DNA of 64,000 nt from a virus. Each line of letters opens with the position of its first letter. The first letter of the stretch is position 1. Of the stretch, positions 7,434-16,244 are shown piece by piece. The position numbers and the translations under genes were made by a program. The stretch is taken from IMG/VR virus record IMGVR_UViG_3300021963_000092, positions 1 through 64,000 of that record. One strand, 5' to 3'. Under the pieces are notes generated by a model. The model did not search any database and was not told where the DNA came from. It saw only the letters and a list, made by a program, of their open reading frames with translations.

Positions 7434-8144
7434 TTAGACGAAAAAATTTCCAATACCTTCTATTTTTTTATTAATTGGCTTATTACAAACTCCGCATTGT
7501 ACATGTATTTCTTGCACTACCCTAGGTGATGATTTAAAAAATAATTCGAGTTTTTTAAATTGATTTTGATTTAAAGAAAGAACAAATTCTTCTTTTTCTT
7601 TCTTAGTAATATCTTCTCCACCCCAGTACGAGGATCCATCTTTCTTGTATATGCCTTTTATATTGTTACAAATAAGATTTATAATACCATCTACAACCTT
7701 AGTTTTTTTATTACCATATACGTTAAAAACATCTTCAATTTTTGGGTACATCATTTCTATACCGTAATCATTATTAAGATCTATCATATTCGTATGTTCT
7801 GGGTCTTTTACAATCTTAACATCATCGATGTTGTATTTTGTTGGTATCTTATTACCACAATCGCAAGTTACCTGTACCTCTACTATCTCACCGATTGATC
7901 TTGATCTAAGCATTAGAAAAATATACTCTATATCAAAATGAGTTAGATCTTTTGTATTCAGTTTATTAAAAGTACATGTAGAAATAACTTCTTTAATAAT
8001 TCTCGAAATCTCGTCGTTGCTAGCTTCAATCATTGTTAAAAGAACTTTATATTCTTTAACAAGAAAAGGTCTGTATTTAATTGTTTCGTTTGTGGATGGT
8101 ATATTCAACTCATAGACGGGAGTCTGAAGTACTGGTAATGACAT
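7434..8144 (-). CDS. 26: gp26-like baseplate hub subunit
   Basis: 236 residues. The opening MSLPVLQTPVYELNIPSTNE then YRPFLVKEYKVLL, CTFNKLN and FDIEYIFLMLRSRSIGE follow the gp26 pattern of T4-like phages. Four cysteines form two CxC/CxxC pairs (VTCDCGNK at about residue 143 on, and VQCGVCNKPINKK near the C-terminus), suggesting a metal site. It would form part of the central hub that seats the cell-puncturing needle. It lies 19 bases after gp48 in the same transcript. Confidence 0.85.
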   Translation of the reverse strand: MSLPVLQTPVYELNIPSTNETIKYRPFLVKEYKVLLTMIEASNDEISRIIKEVISTCTFNKLNTKDLTHFDIEYIFLMLRSRSIGEIVEVQVTCDCGNKIPTKYNIDDVKIVKDPEHTNMIDLNNDYGIEMMYPKIEDVFNVYGNKKTKVVDGIINLICNNIKGIYKKDGSSYWGGEDITKKEKEEFVLSLNQNQFKKLELFFKSSPRVVQEIHVQCGVCNKPINKKIEGIGNFFV

Positions 8145-8163
8145 ATGTTATTTTCTCAATATA

Positions 8164-9360
8164 TTATGGTAATGGTCTTCTGACAAGAGGCGGTCCAAAA
8201 TCTGCTGGATATGATCTCGCACCGGTATCTGCTGCTTCTTCAAGGAATCTGCCTCCAATGTCAATTTGTGGGGATTTCTTAGTGAGGATATCAACTTCCT
8301 GGAAGCTGAGCGACACGTTTACTTCGGTGGGCGAGCCATCGTTGAAAGAAGAAAATTGATCCCCACCATATGTAACATCCATCGATGTTAATACGCAACG
8401 TGCAAATTTGTGTATGTATTCGTTTTCACGACCTCTAAAATAGTATTTAATATCAAACTCTGAAGGGTAAATAAAGAAAAGCTTGTCATTAGTTATATTT
8501 GGATGCATGTGATATTTAAACAAATTAATAATATCACGAACCATGTTCGTTTCAGTTTTACTCTTAGGTAAGAATTTATACTTAAAAGTGAAGGATCTAG
8601 GATCCATTGATTCAAAAATAACTTCTCTAAAAGGGTTTAAAGTACGACCGGTACCAGCGCTTAATGCAGCCCCTATATCCCCGATACCTAAAAAAGAAGG
8701 TATACTTACAAGTTTTGAAAGTACAGCGGTACCGACTGCTGCTCCAGCTCCGGTTACAGCCGATTTAAAATTATCCATATTTCTACTACTAATAGCATCT
8801 ACTATTGCACTACCTGGACCGACTAGACCCGCTAACATTCCGATATCTTTATTAGAATAATTAACATTGTATTTAACTGAAGGAGGTCCATCAACATGTA
8901 ACGTTATTACATCTGTAAGTATGTATTTGGTGTCAGGTTCAATTAAACTAAAATCTTCGATTAAAAAATCTACGGCTACCGCACCCACGACGCCAGCGAC
9001 AAACTGACCGCCTGCACCGGTGCTTGAGACTAACCGGCTTAGACCGATACCCCCTGCTACTGCTGCTGTTGTTGTAGCTACGTTAGCTAACTCTTCTTCA
9101 GTAGGATTATCAACAGCTCCTTGGCTTGGAGCATCTCCTTCTTTTATCTTAGATCTATTTGGAGACGCTCTAATAGACTTACCCCGCTCAACAATAGTAA
9201 ATTCGACATAGTGTAGTGAGTCCTGACTTGTAAGATCAGCCGGGTAAGTGTACAAACCAATATTAAAGATCTTACGTATTGCAGAACCAATAGTATCTTC
9301 AACAACATTACTTAAAGTTTCTTTAAAGCGTCTTTTAAGTTGATCTTTTAGGTAAGACAT
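8164..9360 (-). CDS. 48: gp48 baseplate tail tube cap
   Basis: Start chosen at ATG 9360 (MSYLKDQLKRRF); the longer frame to 9405 would cross the promoter region and overlap gp4. 398 residues. An N-terminal basic helix is followed by a low-complexity Gly/Ala/Val middle with possible hydrophobic helices. The C-terminal tube-like domain contains NPFREVIFESMDPRSF, FKYKFLPKSKTET, NLFKYHMHP and PSEFDIKYYFRG, hallmarks of gp48/gp54-type tube caps. gp48 sits on the hub and starts tail tube polymerisation. First gene of the leftward block. Confidence 0.9.
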   Translation of the reverse strand: MSYLKDQLKRRFKETLSNVVEDTIGSAIRKIFNIGLYTYPADLTSQDSLHYVEFTIVERGKSIRASPNRSKIKEGDAPSQGAVDNPTEEELANVATTTAAVAGGIGLSRLVSSTGAGGQFVAGVVGAVAVDFLIEDFSLIEPDTKYILTDVITLHVDGPPSVKYNVNYSNKDIGMLAGLVGPGSAIVDAISSRNMDNFKSAVTGAGAAVGTAVLSKLVSIPSFLGIGDIGAALSAGTGRTLNPFREVIFESMDPRSFTFKYKFLPKSKTETNMVRDIINLFKYHMHPNITNDKLFFIYPSEFDIKYYFRGRENEYIHKFARCVLTSMDVTYGGDQFSSFNDGSPTEVNVSLSFQEVDILTKKSPQIDIGGRFLEEAADTGARSYPADFGPPLVRRPLP

Positions 9361-9362
9361 AG

Positions 9363-9370
9363 GATAAATA
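9363..9370 (+). promoter_or_regulatory. Late promoter-like box GATAAATA (rightward)
   Basis: NATAAATA match in the 37-base gap between divergent gp48 and gp4. It would start a message for gp4 (ATG 9398) about 20 bases before the start codon. It is one arm of the perfect inverted repeat GGATAAATA/TATTTATCC. Confidence 0.6.
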
Positions 9371-9388
9371 CTGTTAAAGGTTATGTAA

Positions 9389-9396
9389 TATTTATC
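9389..9396 (-). promoter_or_regulatory. Late promoter-like box GATAAATA (leftward)
   Basis: Mirror copy of the rightward box, read on the reverse strand, driving gp48 (ATG at 9360). The two boxes face each other across 18 bases, so both transcription starts would fall between them. Confidence 0.6.
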
Positions 9397-9397
9397 C

Positions 9398-9847
9398 ATG
9401 TACAACAGTGTTTATAAAGGTCGGTATAAAGTTAAAAATACTACCAAGTATAAAGGTGATTCTGGAGATGTAGTTTATAGATCATCCTGGGAACTTCAGT
9501 TTATGAAATGGTGCGATCAAAACGAATCCGTTTTAGAATGGGGCTCAGAGATTGCTGTAATACCTTATAAATCACCAGTTGACAACAAAGTACATCGTTA
9601 TTTTGTAGACTTCTATGTAAAGATTAAAGATAAGAACGGAAGTGTTCAGAAGTATCTTATAGAAATTAAGCCTGAGAAGTTTACAAAGCCGCCAGAGATA
9701 CCTAAACGTAAGACGCGTAAGTTTATAGAAGAAGTGTTTCAATATGGTACAAATCAGGCTAAATGGAAAGCAGCTGATAGCTACTGTAATAAGAATAATC
9801 TGAAGTTTTTAGTACTAACCGAAAAAGATCTGGGTGTACCCCTGTAA
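9398..9847 (+). CDS. 4: gp4 head completion protein
   Basis: 149 residues, the length of T4 gp4 (150). The core YRSSWELQFMKWCDQN, VLEWGSEIAVIPY, HRYFVDFYVKI and YLIEIKPEK is a TnsA-like PD-(D/E)XK nuclease fold: Glu in the first helix, Asp in VDFY, Glu-X-Lys in IEIKP. gp4 completes filled heads before tail joining, perhaps trimming DNA. It begins the long rightward morphogenesis series, as in T4 where 4 precedes 53 and 5. Confidence 0.88.
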   Translation: MYNSVYKGRYKVKNTTKYKGDSGDVVYRSSWELQFMKWCDQNESVLEWGSEIAVIPYKSPVDNKVHRYFVDFYVKIKDKNGSVQKYLIEIKPEKFTKPPEIPKRKTRKFIEEVFQYGTNQAKWKAADSYCNKNNLKFLVLTEKDLGVPL

Positions 9848-9853
9848 TAAATA
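9846..9853 (+). promoter_or_regulatory. Possible late promoter box AATAAATA
   Basis: NATAAATA match at the gp4 stop. The next ATG (9859) is only five bases beyond, so either the message is leaderless or the match is chance in AT-rich sequence. Confidence 0.25.
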
Positions 9854-9858
9854 TTCCT

Positions 9859-10422
9859 ATGGCAGAAAATCTATTTCAAAATATAAGAGTCAAAGCCGGG
9901 GATACTGAGAAATCATTTAACTGGTACAGACAACAAGTTAGTAATCTACGTGCATTAAGTTCCACTCAGTTAATGAGAAACACACCAGATTTAACTACAG
10001 TTATATTACCTGGTATGATGTATATGTTTCTTTATGATCCTAAACATAAAGAAACTCTACCTGTATACGATAGATTTCCGCTAGTCTTACCATTTAGAAA
10101 AGTATCGGACGGCTTCTATGGTATTAATTTACACTATTTACCATATTTGCTTAGATTTAAATTACTCGGTGCATTACAAGAATATACTACATCTGAAAAG
10201 ATTAGTGAGAAAACAAGATTGAAACTAAGCTGGAATCTACTGCAAAACATGACTAGAGTAGCCCCAGTGCAGAAAACGGTAAAACATTATCTTTATAGTC
10301 AGCTTGAAACAAAATTTTTAAATATAAAGTACCCGGATTGGACAACTGCTGCAATGCTCCCAGTTGAAAAATTTATCGGTAAAACAAAACAGGATGTCTG
10401 GAAGCAGACTAATAAGAGATAA
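9859..10422 (+). CDS. Conserved virion protein, gp2 (DNA end protector) candidate
   Basis: 187 residues with the conserved pattern SFNWYRQQV, QLMRNTPDLTTVILPGMMYM, YDPKHKETLPVYDRFPLVLP and INLHYLPYLLRFKLL, seen in many T4-like phages. It lies beside gp4. In T4 the neighbour of gene 4 on one side is gene 2, whose product caps packaged DNA ends, so a gp2 role is the best positional guess. No catalytic motif is visible. A C-terminal baseplate or neck role cannot be excluded. Confidence 0.5.
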   Translation: MAENLFQNIRVKAGDTEKSFNWYRQQVSNLRALSSTQLMRNTPDLTTVILPGMMYMFLYDPKHKETLPVYDRFPLVLPFRKVSDGFYGINLHYLPYLLRFKLLGALQEYTTSEKISEKTRLKLSWNLLQNMTRVAPVQKTVKHYLYSQLETKFLNIKYPDWTTAAMLPVEKFIGKTKQDVWKQTNKR

Positions 10423-10424
10423 GA

Positions 10425-11054
10425 ATGGCTAAATCTAATTTTTCTTTAAGTGATTTCGTATCTGCTGTACGGAATGACAGCTTAGCTAGAACTAATCGCT
10501 TTGAGGTAATATTACCATCTAAGCCTGGTAGCAAGGCTAAGCCTAATTTTGTAAGTTTAATGTGTGAGCAAGCACAGTTTCCTGCTTTATCTGTACCTAC
10601 TCGTACACAAAAAATTTTCGGTCCTCCTAGAATAAGGCCGATCACATCTGAATATAGCAGTGCAGTACAATTCGTATTTCATGTTGATAGAGATATGAAG
10701 GTTAAAGAGTATTTTGACAACTGGGTACATACAGTTATTTCCCCTACTAATTTTACCGTTAATTATCAGAGAGATTATGCGTCTAGTATTTTTTTACGAC
10801 AGCTTGACGAAAAAGATAATGTAACGTATGAAATTGAATTCATAGAAGCGTTTCCAGTTTTAGTTGGTCAGATGGATGTTAGTAACTTATCGAGTAACCA
10901 GACACACAGACTTAATGTTAATTTTAGCTTTAAATATTGGGTAGATACCAGTAAAGGATATAATTCTTCTACAGCCAAAGCTATAACAGCTATTTCTAGA
11001 ATCCTTACCACACCAGGTATACCGATTATTGATACCTTGTTTAGAGGAAAATAA
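10425..11054 (+). CDS. Tail-tube-fold protein, gp54/gp19-like
   Basis: 209 residues with the tail-tube protein pattern: ARTNRFEVILP near the start, CEQAQFPALSVPTRTQKIFGP (the loop after the second strand), YFDNWVHTVISPTNFTVNYQ and YEIEFIEAFPVLVGQMD. It is distinct from the main tube protein gp19 encoded at 62 kb. A second tube-fold protein placed among baseplate genes beside gp53 suggests the tube initiator gp54, which with gp48 starts tube assembly. T4 gp54 is longer (320 residues), so the specific name is uncertain. Confidence 0.6.
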   Translation: MAKSNFSLSDFVSAVRNDSLARTNRFEVILPSKPGSKAKPNFVSLMCEQAQFPALSVPTRTQKIFGPPRIRPITSEYSSAVQFVFHVDRDMKVKEYFDNWVHTVISPTNFTVNYQRDYASSIFLRQLDEKDNVTYEIEFIEAFPVLVGQMDVSNLSSNQTHRLNVNFSFKYWVDTSKGYNSSTAKAITAISRILTTPGIPIIDTLFRGK

Positions 11055-11056
11055 AA

Positions 11057-11545
11057 ATGTATTTTTCTCAATTTCCTGTTACTTTATACACACTTGATGA
11101 TAAAGCGTCAGCTCAGTATGTTCGCAATATTTTTCTAAGAATATCTTTTTCGGAAGATATAAAAAATAAACTAGCAATCTACGATGAGTATGATATTAAG
11201 GAAGGTGAAACCCCAGAAATAGTTTCCTTTAATCTCTACGGAACTACAGAGTATCATTGGTTAATACTTCACACTAATGATATTTTAGATCCAAGATTTG
11301 AATGGGTGCTTTCTAATAAACAGCTTAGCGACTATGTAAGTTCTAAATACAATAACCCAGCTGGCACACATCACTACGTAGATACAGACGGCTATATTGT
11401 AAATTCATCTGCCTCGGGCGCAACGCCAGTCTCAAACTACCAGTACGAAGAAGATCTTAATGAAACTAAAAGAAGAATTAAAGTTATTAAGCCGTTATTC
11501 GTAGCAGCTATAGTTAACGAGTTTAATAGAAAGATTAAACTATAA
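11057..11545 (+). CDS. 53: gp53 baseplate wedge protein
   Basis: 162 residues. The start YFSQFPVTLYTLDDKASAQYV, then NIFLRISFSEDIKN, YDEYDIKEGETPEIVS and LYGTTEYHWLILHTNDI, is typical of gp53 (LysM-like fold) in T4-like phages. gp53 joins the wedge last and links wedges around the hub. Its stop codon shares a base with the next ATG (TAATG). Confidence 0.85.
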   Translation: MYFSQFPVTLYTLDDKASAQYVRNIFLRISFSEDIKNKLAIYDEYDIKEGETPEIVSFNLYGTTEYHWLILHTNDILDPRFEWVLSNKQLSDYVSSKYNNPAGTHHYVDTDGYIVNSSASGATPVSNYQYEEDLNETKRRIKVIKPLFVAAIVNEFNRKIKL

Positions 11546-12885
11546 TGTCTAACGAATTTATCACACACGCTGGTGCGGTGCTAATTGAAGATATTGCTGT
11601 TATAAGCAGTAGTGGTGGTTTAATAAGTCTAAAAGACTTTCTTGTTGAATTAAATTTATATGAGGATATTTTTTCTAATTTCATCACGGGTAATATAGCC
11701 CTTACAGATAGTAGGAATCTTGTAGAACTTCTTAATCTAAAAGGTGAAGAGATATTACTCGTTAAATTTAAGACCCCTTCTTTTCCAACCAGTATATCTA
11801 AAGCATTTAGAGTATACCGAATAAGCGATCGATCTATAGCTTTAGATACTAGTACTCAAATTTTTGTAATGCATTTTACATCTCTGGAATTTATATACGA
11901 CATTACCCTACCTCTTTTTCTTCCTTTTGAGGGGGATATTAAAAATATAGTAACTAATATTTTTAATAATTTTATTTCAACAGAAAGAGAATATACTGCG
12001 GAAGAAGGTTCTTACTTAACAGGAACAAATAAATCAACTATATCATTTATTGGGGAGACCTCTAATAAAGTAAAATTTGTTTCTCCTGGGTGGCTTCCTT
12101 CGAAATGCATAAACTGGCTTGCTACAAAAGCTATACCTAAAGATTATGTTGCTAAGAGTTTTTTATTTTTCGAAACCAGCCAAAGATTTTGTTTTGCCTG
12201 TGTAGAAGCTTTGCTTAAAAATATAAAACAACTTTCCATAGGTAAGTATACTGTTGGTGCATCTAATATAGCGGTAGATTCGTCTAATCCTGATGCCTCT
12301 AGTATTAACCGAGAATATTTTCTTGCCAAAAATTTTAAAATAATAGAAAACGTAGATAATGTTAAGAACATAAGTAATGGGTATCTAGCAAATAGACTTA
12401 TAACCCTTGATTTTCATAATAAAAAATATACTGTAACAGACTATGATTACGTTTCAGAATATAAAAAACAGTTCCATACTACAGGGGAGAACAATAAGAG
12501 TATACCGGTGTTCTCTTCAAATATAATGAGAAACCCTGCTGCTAAAACATCTTTTTACCCAGTTAATCCTCGCCTATACGATAATACAACAGAAAATTTT
12601 AGTGATGTTATTACCGCTATTCATGGTAATAGAAGATCTAGTTTATTAGATATAGATAATATAAAAGCAAATTTGGTAGTACCGGGTCGAACTGACGTTG
12701 AGGTAGGTACATCGTTGTATCTTTCTTACCCGGTTCTCGGTGGAGGCGATAGAACTAATAACGGGGTTACAGAGGATGTAATTTATTCTGGATACTATCT
12801 TATTACTGCTATACACCATACCGTCACTTTAAAATCTCATTATATGACAATGGAAATTGTTAAAGATTCCTTAGGTGTATTATGA
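11545..12885 (+). CDS. gp27-like baseplate hub protein
   Basis: 446 residues. The N-terminal tube-like domain includes FLVELNLYEDIFSNFITGNIAL-type strands, then RVYRISDR, and a middle region with WLPSKCINWLATKA. The C-terminal part has PGRTDVEVGTSLYLSYPVLG, YSGYYLITAIHHTV and HYMTMEIVKDS. This order is that of gp27/gpD hub proteins, which form the trimeric collar holding gp5. It sits directly before gp5, and the 4-base overlap with it supports partner status. T4 gp27 is 391 residues. Confidence 0.7.
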   Translation: MSNEFITHAGAVLIEDIAVISSSGGLISLKDFLVELNLYEDIFSNFITGNIALTDSRNLVELLNLKGEEILLVKFKTPSFPTSISKAFRVYRISDRSIALDTSTQIFVMHFTSLEFIYDITLPLFLPFEGDIKNIVTNIFNNFISTEREYTAEEGSYLTGTNKSTISFIGETSNKVKFVSPGWLPSKCINWLATKAIPKDYVAKSFLFFETSQRFCFACVEALLKNIKQLSIGKYTVGASNIAVDSSNPDASSINREYFLAKNFKIIENVDNVKNISNGYLANRLITLDFHNKKYTVTDYDYVSEYKKQFHTTGENNKSIPVFSSNIMRNPAAKTSFYPVNPRLYDNTTENFSDVITAIHGNRRSSLLDIDNIKANLVVPGRTDVEVGTSLYLSYPVLGGGDRTNNGVTEDVIYSGYYLITAIHHTVTLKSHYMTMEIVKDSLGVL

Positions 12886-13991
12886 TACAAAATATTTTTA
12901 ATAAAGACGGTTTTGTGTGGTGGGTTGGGGTCGTAGAGGACAGATACGACCCGGAAAAATTAGGTCGCTGTAAGGTAAGAATATTCGGTTACCATACCGA
13001 GAATAAGACCTTACTACCTACATACGACCTCCCCTGGTGTATACCTATCCAACCAATAACGTCTGCTGCTATTTCAGGTATAGGTATTTCTCCTCTTGGT
13101 CCTGTAGAAGGTACCTGGGTTGTCGGCTTCTTTCTCGACGGTGCCGATGGTCAGCAACCAGCAATGTTTGGTACAATTGCTTCTAAGATACCTGGTACAG
13201 CGGTCGCATTCCCAGCCCCAGCATCACGTCAGCAGGTCAGTAATGCTGATACAGGGGTACTTATCGATGAGAACACCAATGAAGCAGTAACGGATGAAGA
13301 TGATGTACCTGTGCCTGCAGCTACTACACCGGTAGACGGATGGGTACTTGGTCAAACTTCTAAGCAATATGAGTCGGGTAATAGAGGTCCTTCTGCTATT
13401 AATGATTATAGAGGAGGTGCAGGAAATGACCCAGGCGGTGCATCATATGGTACATATCAGCTGGTTTCGTATCAACCCGCTATAATGAAAAGCGGAAAAT
13501 CAAGAAGAACAGCTCACTTCCCGCCTGTTGTTCAATTTCTTAATTGGAGTTCATTTAAAGATAAATTTAAATCTCTTGCCCCTGGTACCCCGGCATTCGA
13601 TGCTAAGTGGAGAGAAATTGCAGCTGAATATGGTACACAGTTTGAAACTGAACAGTATAACTTTATAAAAGAAACTTACTATTCAGTTCTGCTTTCTAAT
13701 TTACAAAGACAGGGTTGTGATCTTTCTAGGCGTGGTCCCGGCGTACAAGATCTGATCTGGTCGACTGCAGTTCAGTATGGTCCCGGTTCTAGCGCTGTAA
13801 GTATTTTTTTAAATCCGCTTAAAAATAAAACAAATCTTTCAGATTCAGATATAATTAGATTGGTAAGTGCATATAAAGTGTCGTCAGTATCTACGCACTT
13901 TGCGTCTAGTTCCGCTGATTTAAGAAATAGTGTTAAAAATCGATTTAGTTCTGAAGAAAGCAGTCTATTAAACTTGGTAACAACAGCGTAA
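12882..13991 (+). CDS. 5: gp5-like hub protein: OB-fold plus muramidase-like domain
   Basis: 369 residues. Residues about 10-115 form the gp5/VgrG OB-fold (FVWWVGVVEDRYDPEKLGR, then LPWCIPIQPI, GPVEGTWVVGFFLDG). A linker rich in Ala/Asp/Pro follows. Residues about 152-300 resemble a lysozyme-like muramidase: QTSKQYESGNRGPSAI (candidate catalytic Glu164), GGASYGTYQLVS, and VQDLIWSTAVQYGPGS. T4 gp5 has a different lysozyme and a C-terminal needle in one chain; here the needle is encoded by the next gene. The enzyme would cut peptidoglycan during injection. Confidence 0.78.
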   Translation: MIQNIFNKDGFVWWVGVVEDRYDPEKLGRCKVRIFGYHTENKTLLPTYDLPWCIPIQPITSAAISGIGISPLGPVEGTWVVGFFLDGADGQQPAMFGTIASKIPGTAVAFPAPASRQQVSNADTGVLIDENTNEAVTDEDDVPVPAATTPVDGWVLGQTSKQYESGNRGPSAINDYRGGAGNDPGGASYGTYQLVSYQPAIMKSGKSRRTAHFPPVVQFLNWSSFKDKFKSLAPGTPAFDAKWREIAAEYGTQFETEQYNFIKETYYSVLLSNLQRQGCDLSRRGPGVQDLIWSTAVQYGPGSSAVSIFLNPLKNKTNLSDSDIIRLVSAYKVSSVSTHFASSSADLRNSVKNRFSSEESSLLNLVTTA

Positions 13992-13992
13992 C

Positions 13993-16227
13993 ATGACGAC
14001 TAATATACAATCACAAGTAAACGAAGAGCTTAAGACATCTGCATCACAAGCGATTATAGATGCAACAGGTCTTGATAATACAAATGCTAATAATATCGCG
14101 GGCAAAGTTTCGCAAGAAATTTCTAATGAACTTGTACAGAGTGTTAATAGGTCTACTAACCAGACAATTAATGATGTAAAAAATAATCTAATAGGAACTT
14201 CGAATCCAGTAGACATTGTAGCTGGTAACTTTTCATCCAGTGAATTAACTAATACCCTTAAAACCGAGATACAAAATCAACTAGTTGATGATATCACATC
14301 TAAATTTGCAAATAAGCTGCAAGGTGAGTTGATTAACGCGTTACCTACAGATAAAGCTTCAATACTTAATATTGAAGCTCTTGCTGGTAGTTTAAGTAGC
14401 TCAGTTAAGTCTTCTATAGTCTCTTCGCTATTCTCGGCTATATCCGGATTATTTAAACCAAAAAAAGTTAAAGACGCGGTCGAGACATCCGCAGCAGAAG
14501 CAGCAGAGCAAGATCGTGATAATCTTGTAGAGACAGCTACACAAAATTATTCTGATCAAACCGTAAATAATGAACTTTCTAAATCTGAGACGTATAATAC
14601 TGACAACGTAGAAAATACAAACATTGTCTCAACCACCTCTTTAGGCTTTGTGGACCCTACAGGTACCTATCCTACTAAAGAATACCAAGGCTTAACTGAT
14701 GTTAATAAGCTAGCTGTTGGTGATATTAGAGGTACTATAGTTCAAAAGAAAAATTTAAATAGAATGCAAGGTGCTAAACTACCTGGTGAAGAATCTTGGA
14801 GTCAACCTCTTTCTCCATTCGTGGGTGAGTATCCTTTCAATAAAGTAATACAGACTGAAAGGGGTCATATTATTGAAATGGATGATACTCCTGGTTCTGA
14901 ACGACTTCATATCTACCATAGATCAGGTACCTTTGTCGAAATTGATGCAAGTGGCTCAGTAACTAAGCGCACTACAGGTTCTTCTTATGAAATTATTGAT
15001 CGCAACGGTAAGATTGCTATCTCTGGTAAAGCTGATATTTCAGTTAACGGAGGATGTAATATCTACGTAGGTACCGATGCTAATATTGAAGTAGAAGGTA
15101 ATACAAGCATTACTTGTCATAATGATATATCAGCAGCTGCAGGGGGTAAGTTTAATCTTTCAGCAGCAGAAGAGTTTAATATTTCTAGCAGCAATGTTAA
15201 TATAGAAGCTAATGTTGCGTTGAATTTATATTCAAATAAAGACTTGAATATGCTCGCAGATGAGAATTTAAACATTAAGTCCTTTTATATGTACACATAT
15301 AGTGTGTACAACTACATTCGTACTGTACTTGATTTACATGAGCAAATTGGTAACGACAGGTATGGTAATACAGCTGGTAATTTTTATTTTACAGCAGCTC
15401 AAACATTTAATATTGATTCACCATTAATAAACGAAAACGTAGGTACCTCGATAAAACCTCAGGGCCCTATCGCAGCTACCGCTGGAAGATCAAAGTTTGG
15501 TGTACTTGATGGTAGAAAAGATATTGATCCGGTAGAAATTGATGATCCCGTTGTTCCCACAATAGCAGATCCTTACGCTTTAAGATTAGAGGAAGATTTA
15601 GCCGCAGAAGGTGAATATGATAATCATAAGAGTCTTATTGTACTCTCAGGACTATCCTCGATAGTTGACTTTGAAAGGCAGCCTAAAGTTATTGAGACTG
15701 CCTCAATACAAAGCCAGCAGAGTAAATTGATTACTGCATCTGAATCCCTGCTCTCAAAAAATCCCCTACCAGGTAACTTCTTCTTGTCATCTAGCTTTAC
15801 AGTTGATATGTTATCTGCTAAAGCGTCCCTTGTTAGAAGCAGAATACCTCAATCAGAAAATTCTGGTCAGATTTATTATAATCTGCAACAGGTAGCACTT
15901 AATATCTTGGAACCAGCGGCTAGTTTATTCCCTAGTCTTATTATAGCTTCTGGTTATCGGTCTAAAGACATAAGTTCTATCAACTCAGAACACCCATTCG
16001 GTTCATGTGTAGATATTCAATTCTTAGGTTATAAACCATCTGATTATTTTAATATAGCTAAACGCCTAGCACGAGTATTAAACTACGATCAGTTAATATT
16101 GGAATATACCAGCTATTCGAATACCCCTTGGATTCATATCTCCTATAAAGGGGAAAACAATCGAAAGCAAGTTATGACGTTCTGGAACAATAGAAAACAC
16201 AGTGATGGTCTATCCAAACTGGCATAA
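13993..16227 (+). CDS. Needle protein (gp5 C-terminal-like) fused to M15 peptidase-like domain
   Basis: 744 residues starting one base after the gp5 stop. Residues 1-220 are Asn/Ser/Asp-rich and probably helical, with few hydrophobic stretches. Residues about 270-500 are a beta-helix like the gp5/VgrG needle (repeated I-x-V-x-G and N-I-x-S-x-N-V-x-I-E motifs, DTPGSERLHIYHRSGT). The C-terminus (about 590-740) has GYRSK, HPFGSCVD (H667, D674), E704 and WIHIS (H715), the zinc and catalytic set of M15 D,D-peptidases. It would pierce the outer membrane and cleave peptide cross-links. Confidence 0.75.
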   Translation: MTTNIQSQVNEELKTSASQAIIDATGLDNTNANNIAGKVSQEISNELVQSVNRSTNQTINDVKNNLIGTSNPVDIVAGNFSSSELTNTLKTEIQNQLVDDITSKFANKLQGELINALPTDKASILNIEALAGSLSSSVKSSIVSSLFSAISGLFKPKKVKDAVETSAAEAAEQDRDNLVETATQNYSDQTVNNELSKSETYNTDNVENTNIVSTTSLGFVDPTGTYPTKEYQGLTDVNKLAVGDIRGTIVQKKNLNRMQGAKLPGEESWSQPLSPFVGEYPFNKVIQTERGHIIEMDDTPGSERLHIYHRSGTFVEIDASGSVTKRTTGSSYEIIDRNGKIAISGKADISVNGGCNIYVGTDANIEVEGNTSITCHNDISAAAGGKFNLSAAEEFNISSSNVNIEANVALNLYSNKDLNMLADENLNIKSFYMYTYSVYNYIRTVLDLHEQIGNDRYGNTAGNFYFTAAQTFNIDSPLINENVGTSIKPQGPIAATAGRSKFGVLDGRKDIDPVEIDDPVVPTIADPYALRLEEDLAAEGEYDNHKSLIVLSGLSSIVDFERQPKVIETASIQSQQSKLITASESLLSKNPLPGNFFLSSSFTVDMLSAKASLVRSRIPQSENSGQIYYNLQQVALNILEPAASLFPSLIIASGYRSKDISSINSEHPFGSCVDIQFLGYKPSDYFNIAKRLARVLNYDQLILEYTSYSNTPWIHISYKGENNRKQVMTFWNNRKHSDGLSKLA

Positions 16228-16230
16228 ATA
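16223..16230 (+). promoter_or_regulatory. Late promoter box CATAAATA
   Basis: NATAAATA match overlapping the stop of the needle gene. The gp25 ATG is 15 bases beyond the box, giving a leader of roughly eight bases. Confidence 0.5.
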
Positions 16231-16244
16231 CTATAGAAAAGCAT

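Noticed and set aside
9361-9405. gp48 starting at 9405
   Set aside because: This would run through the promoter pair and overlap gp4; ATG 9360 leaves a clean divergent gap.
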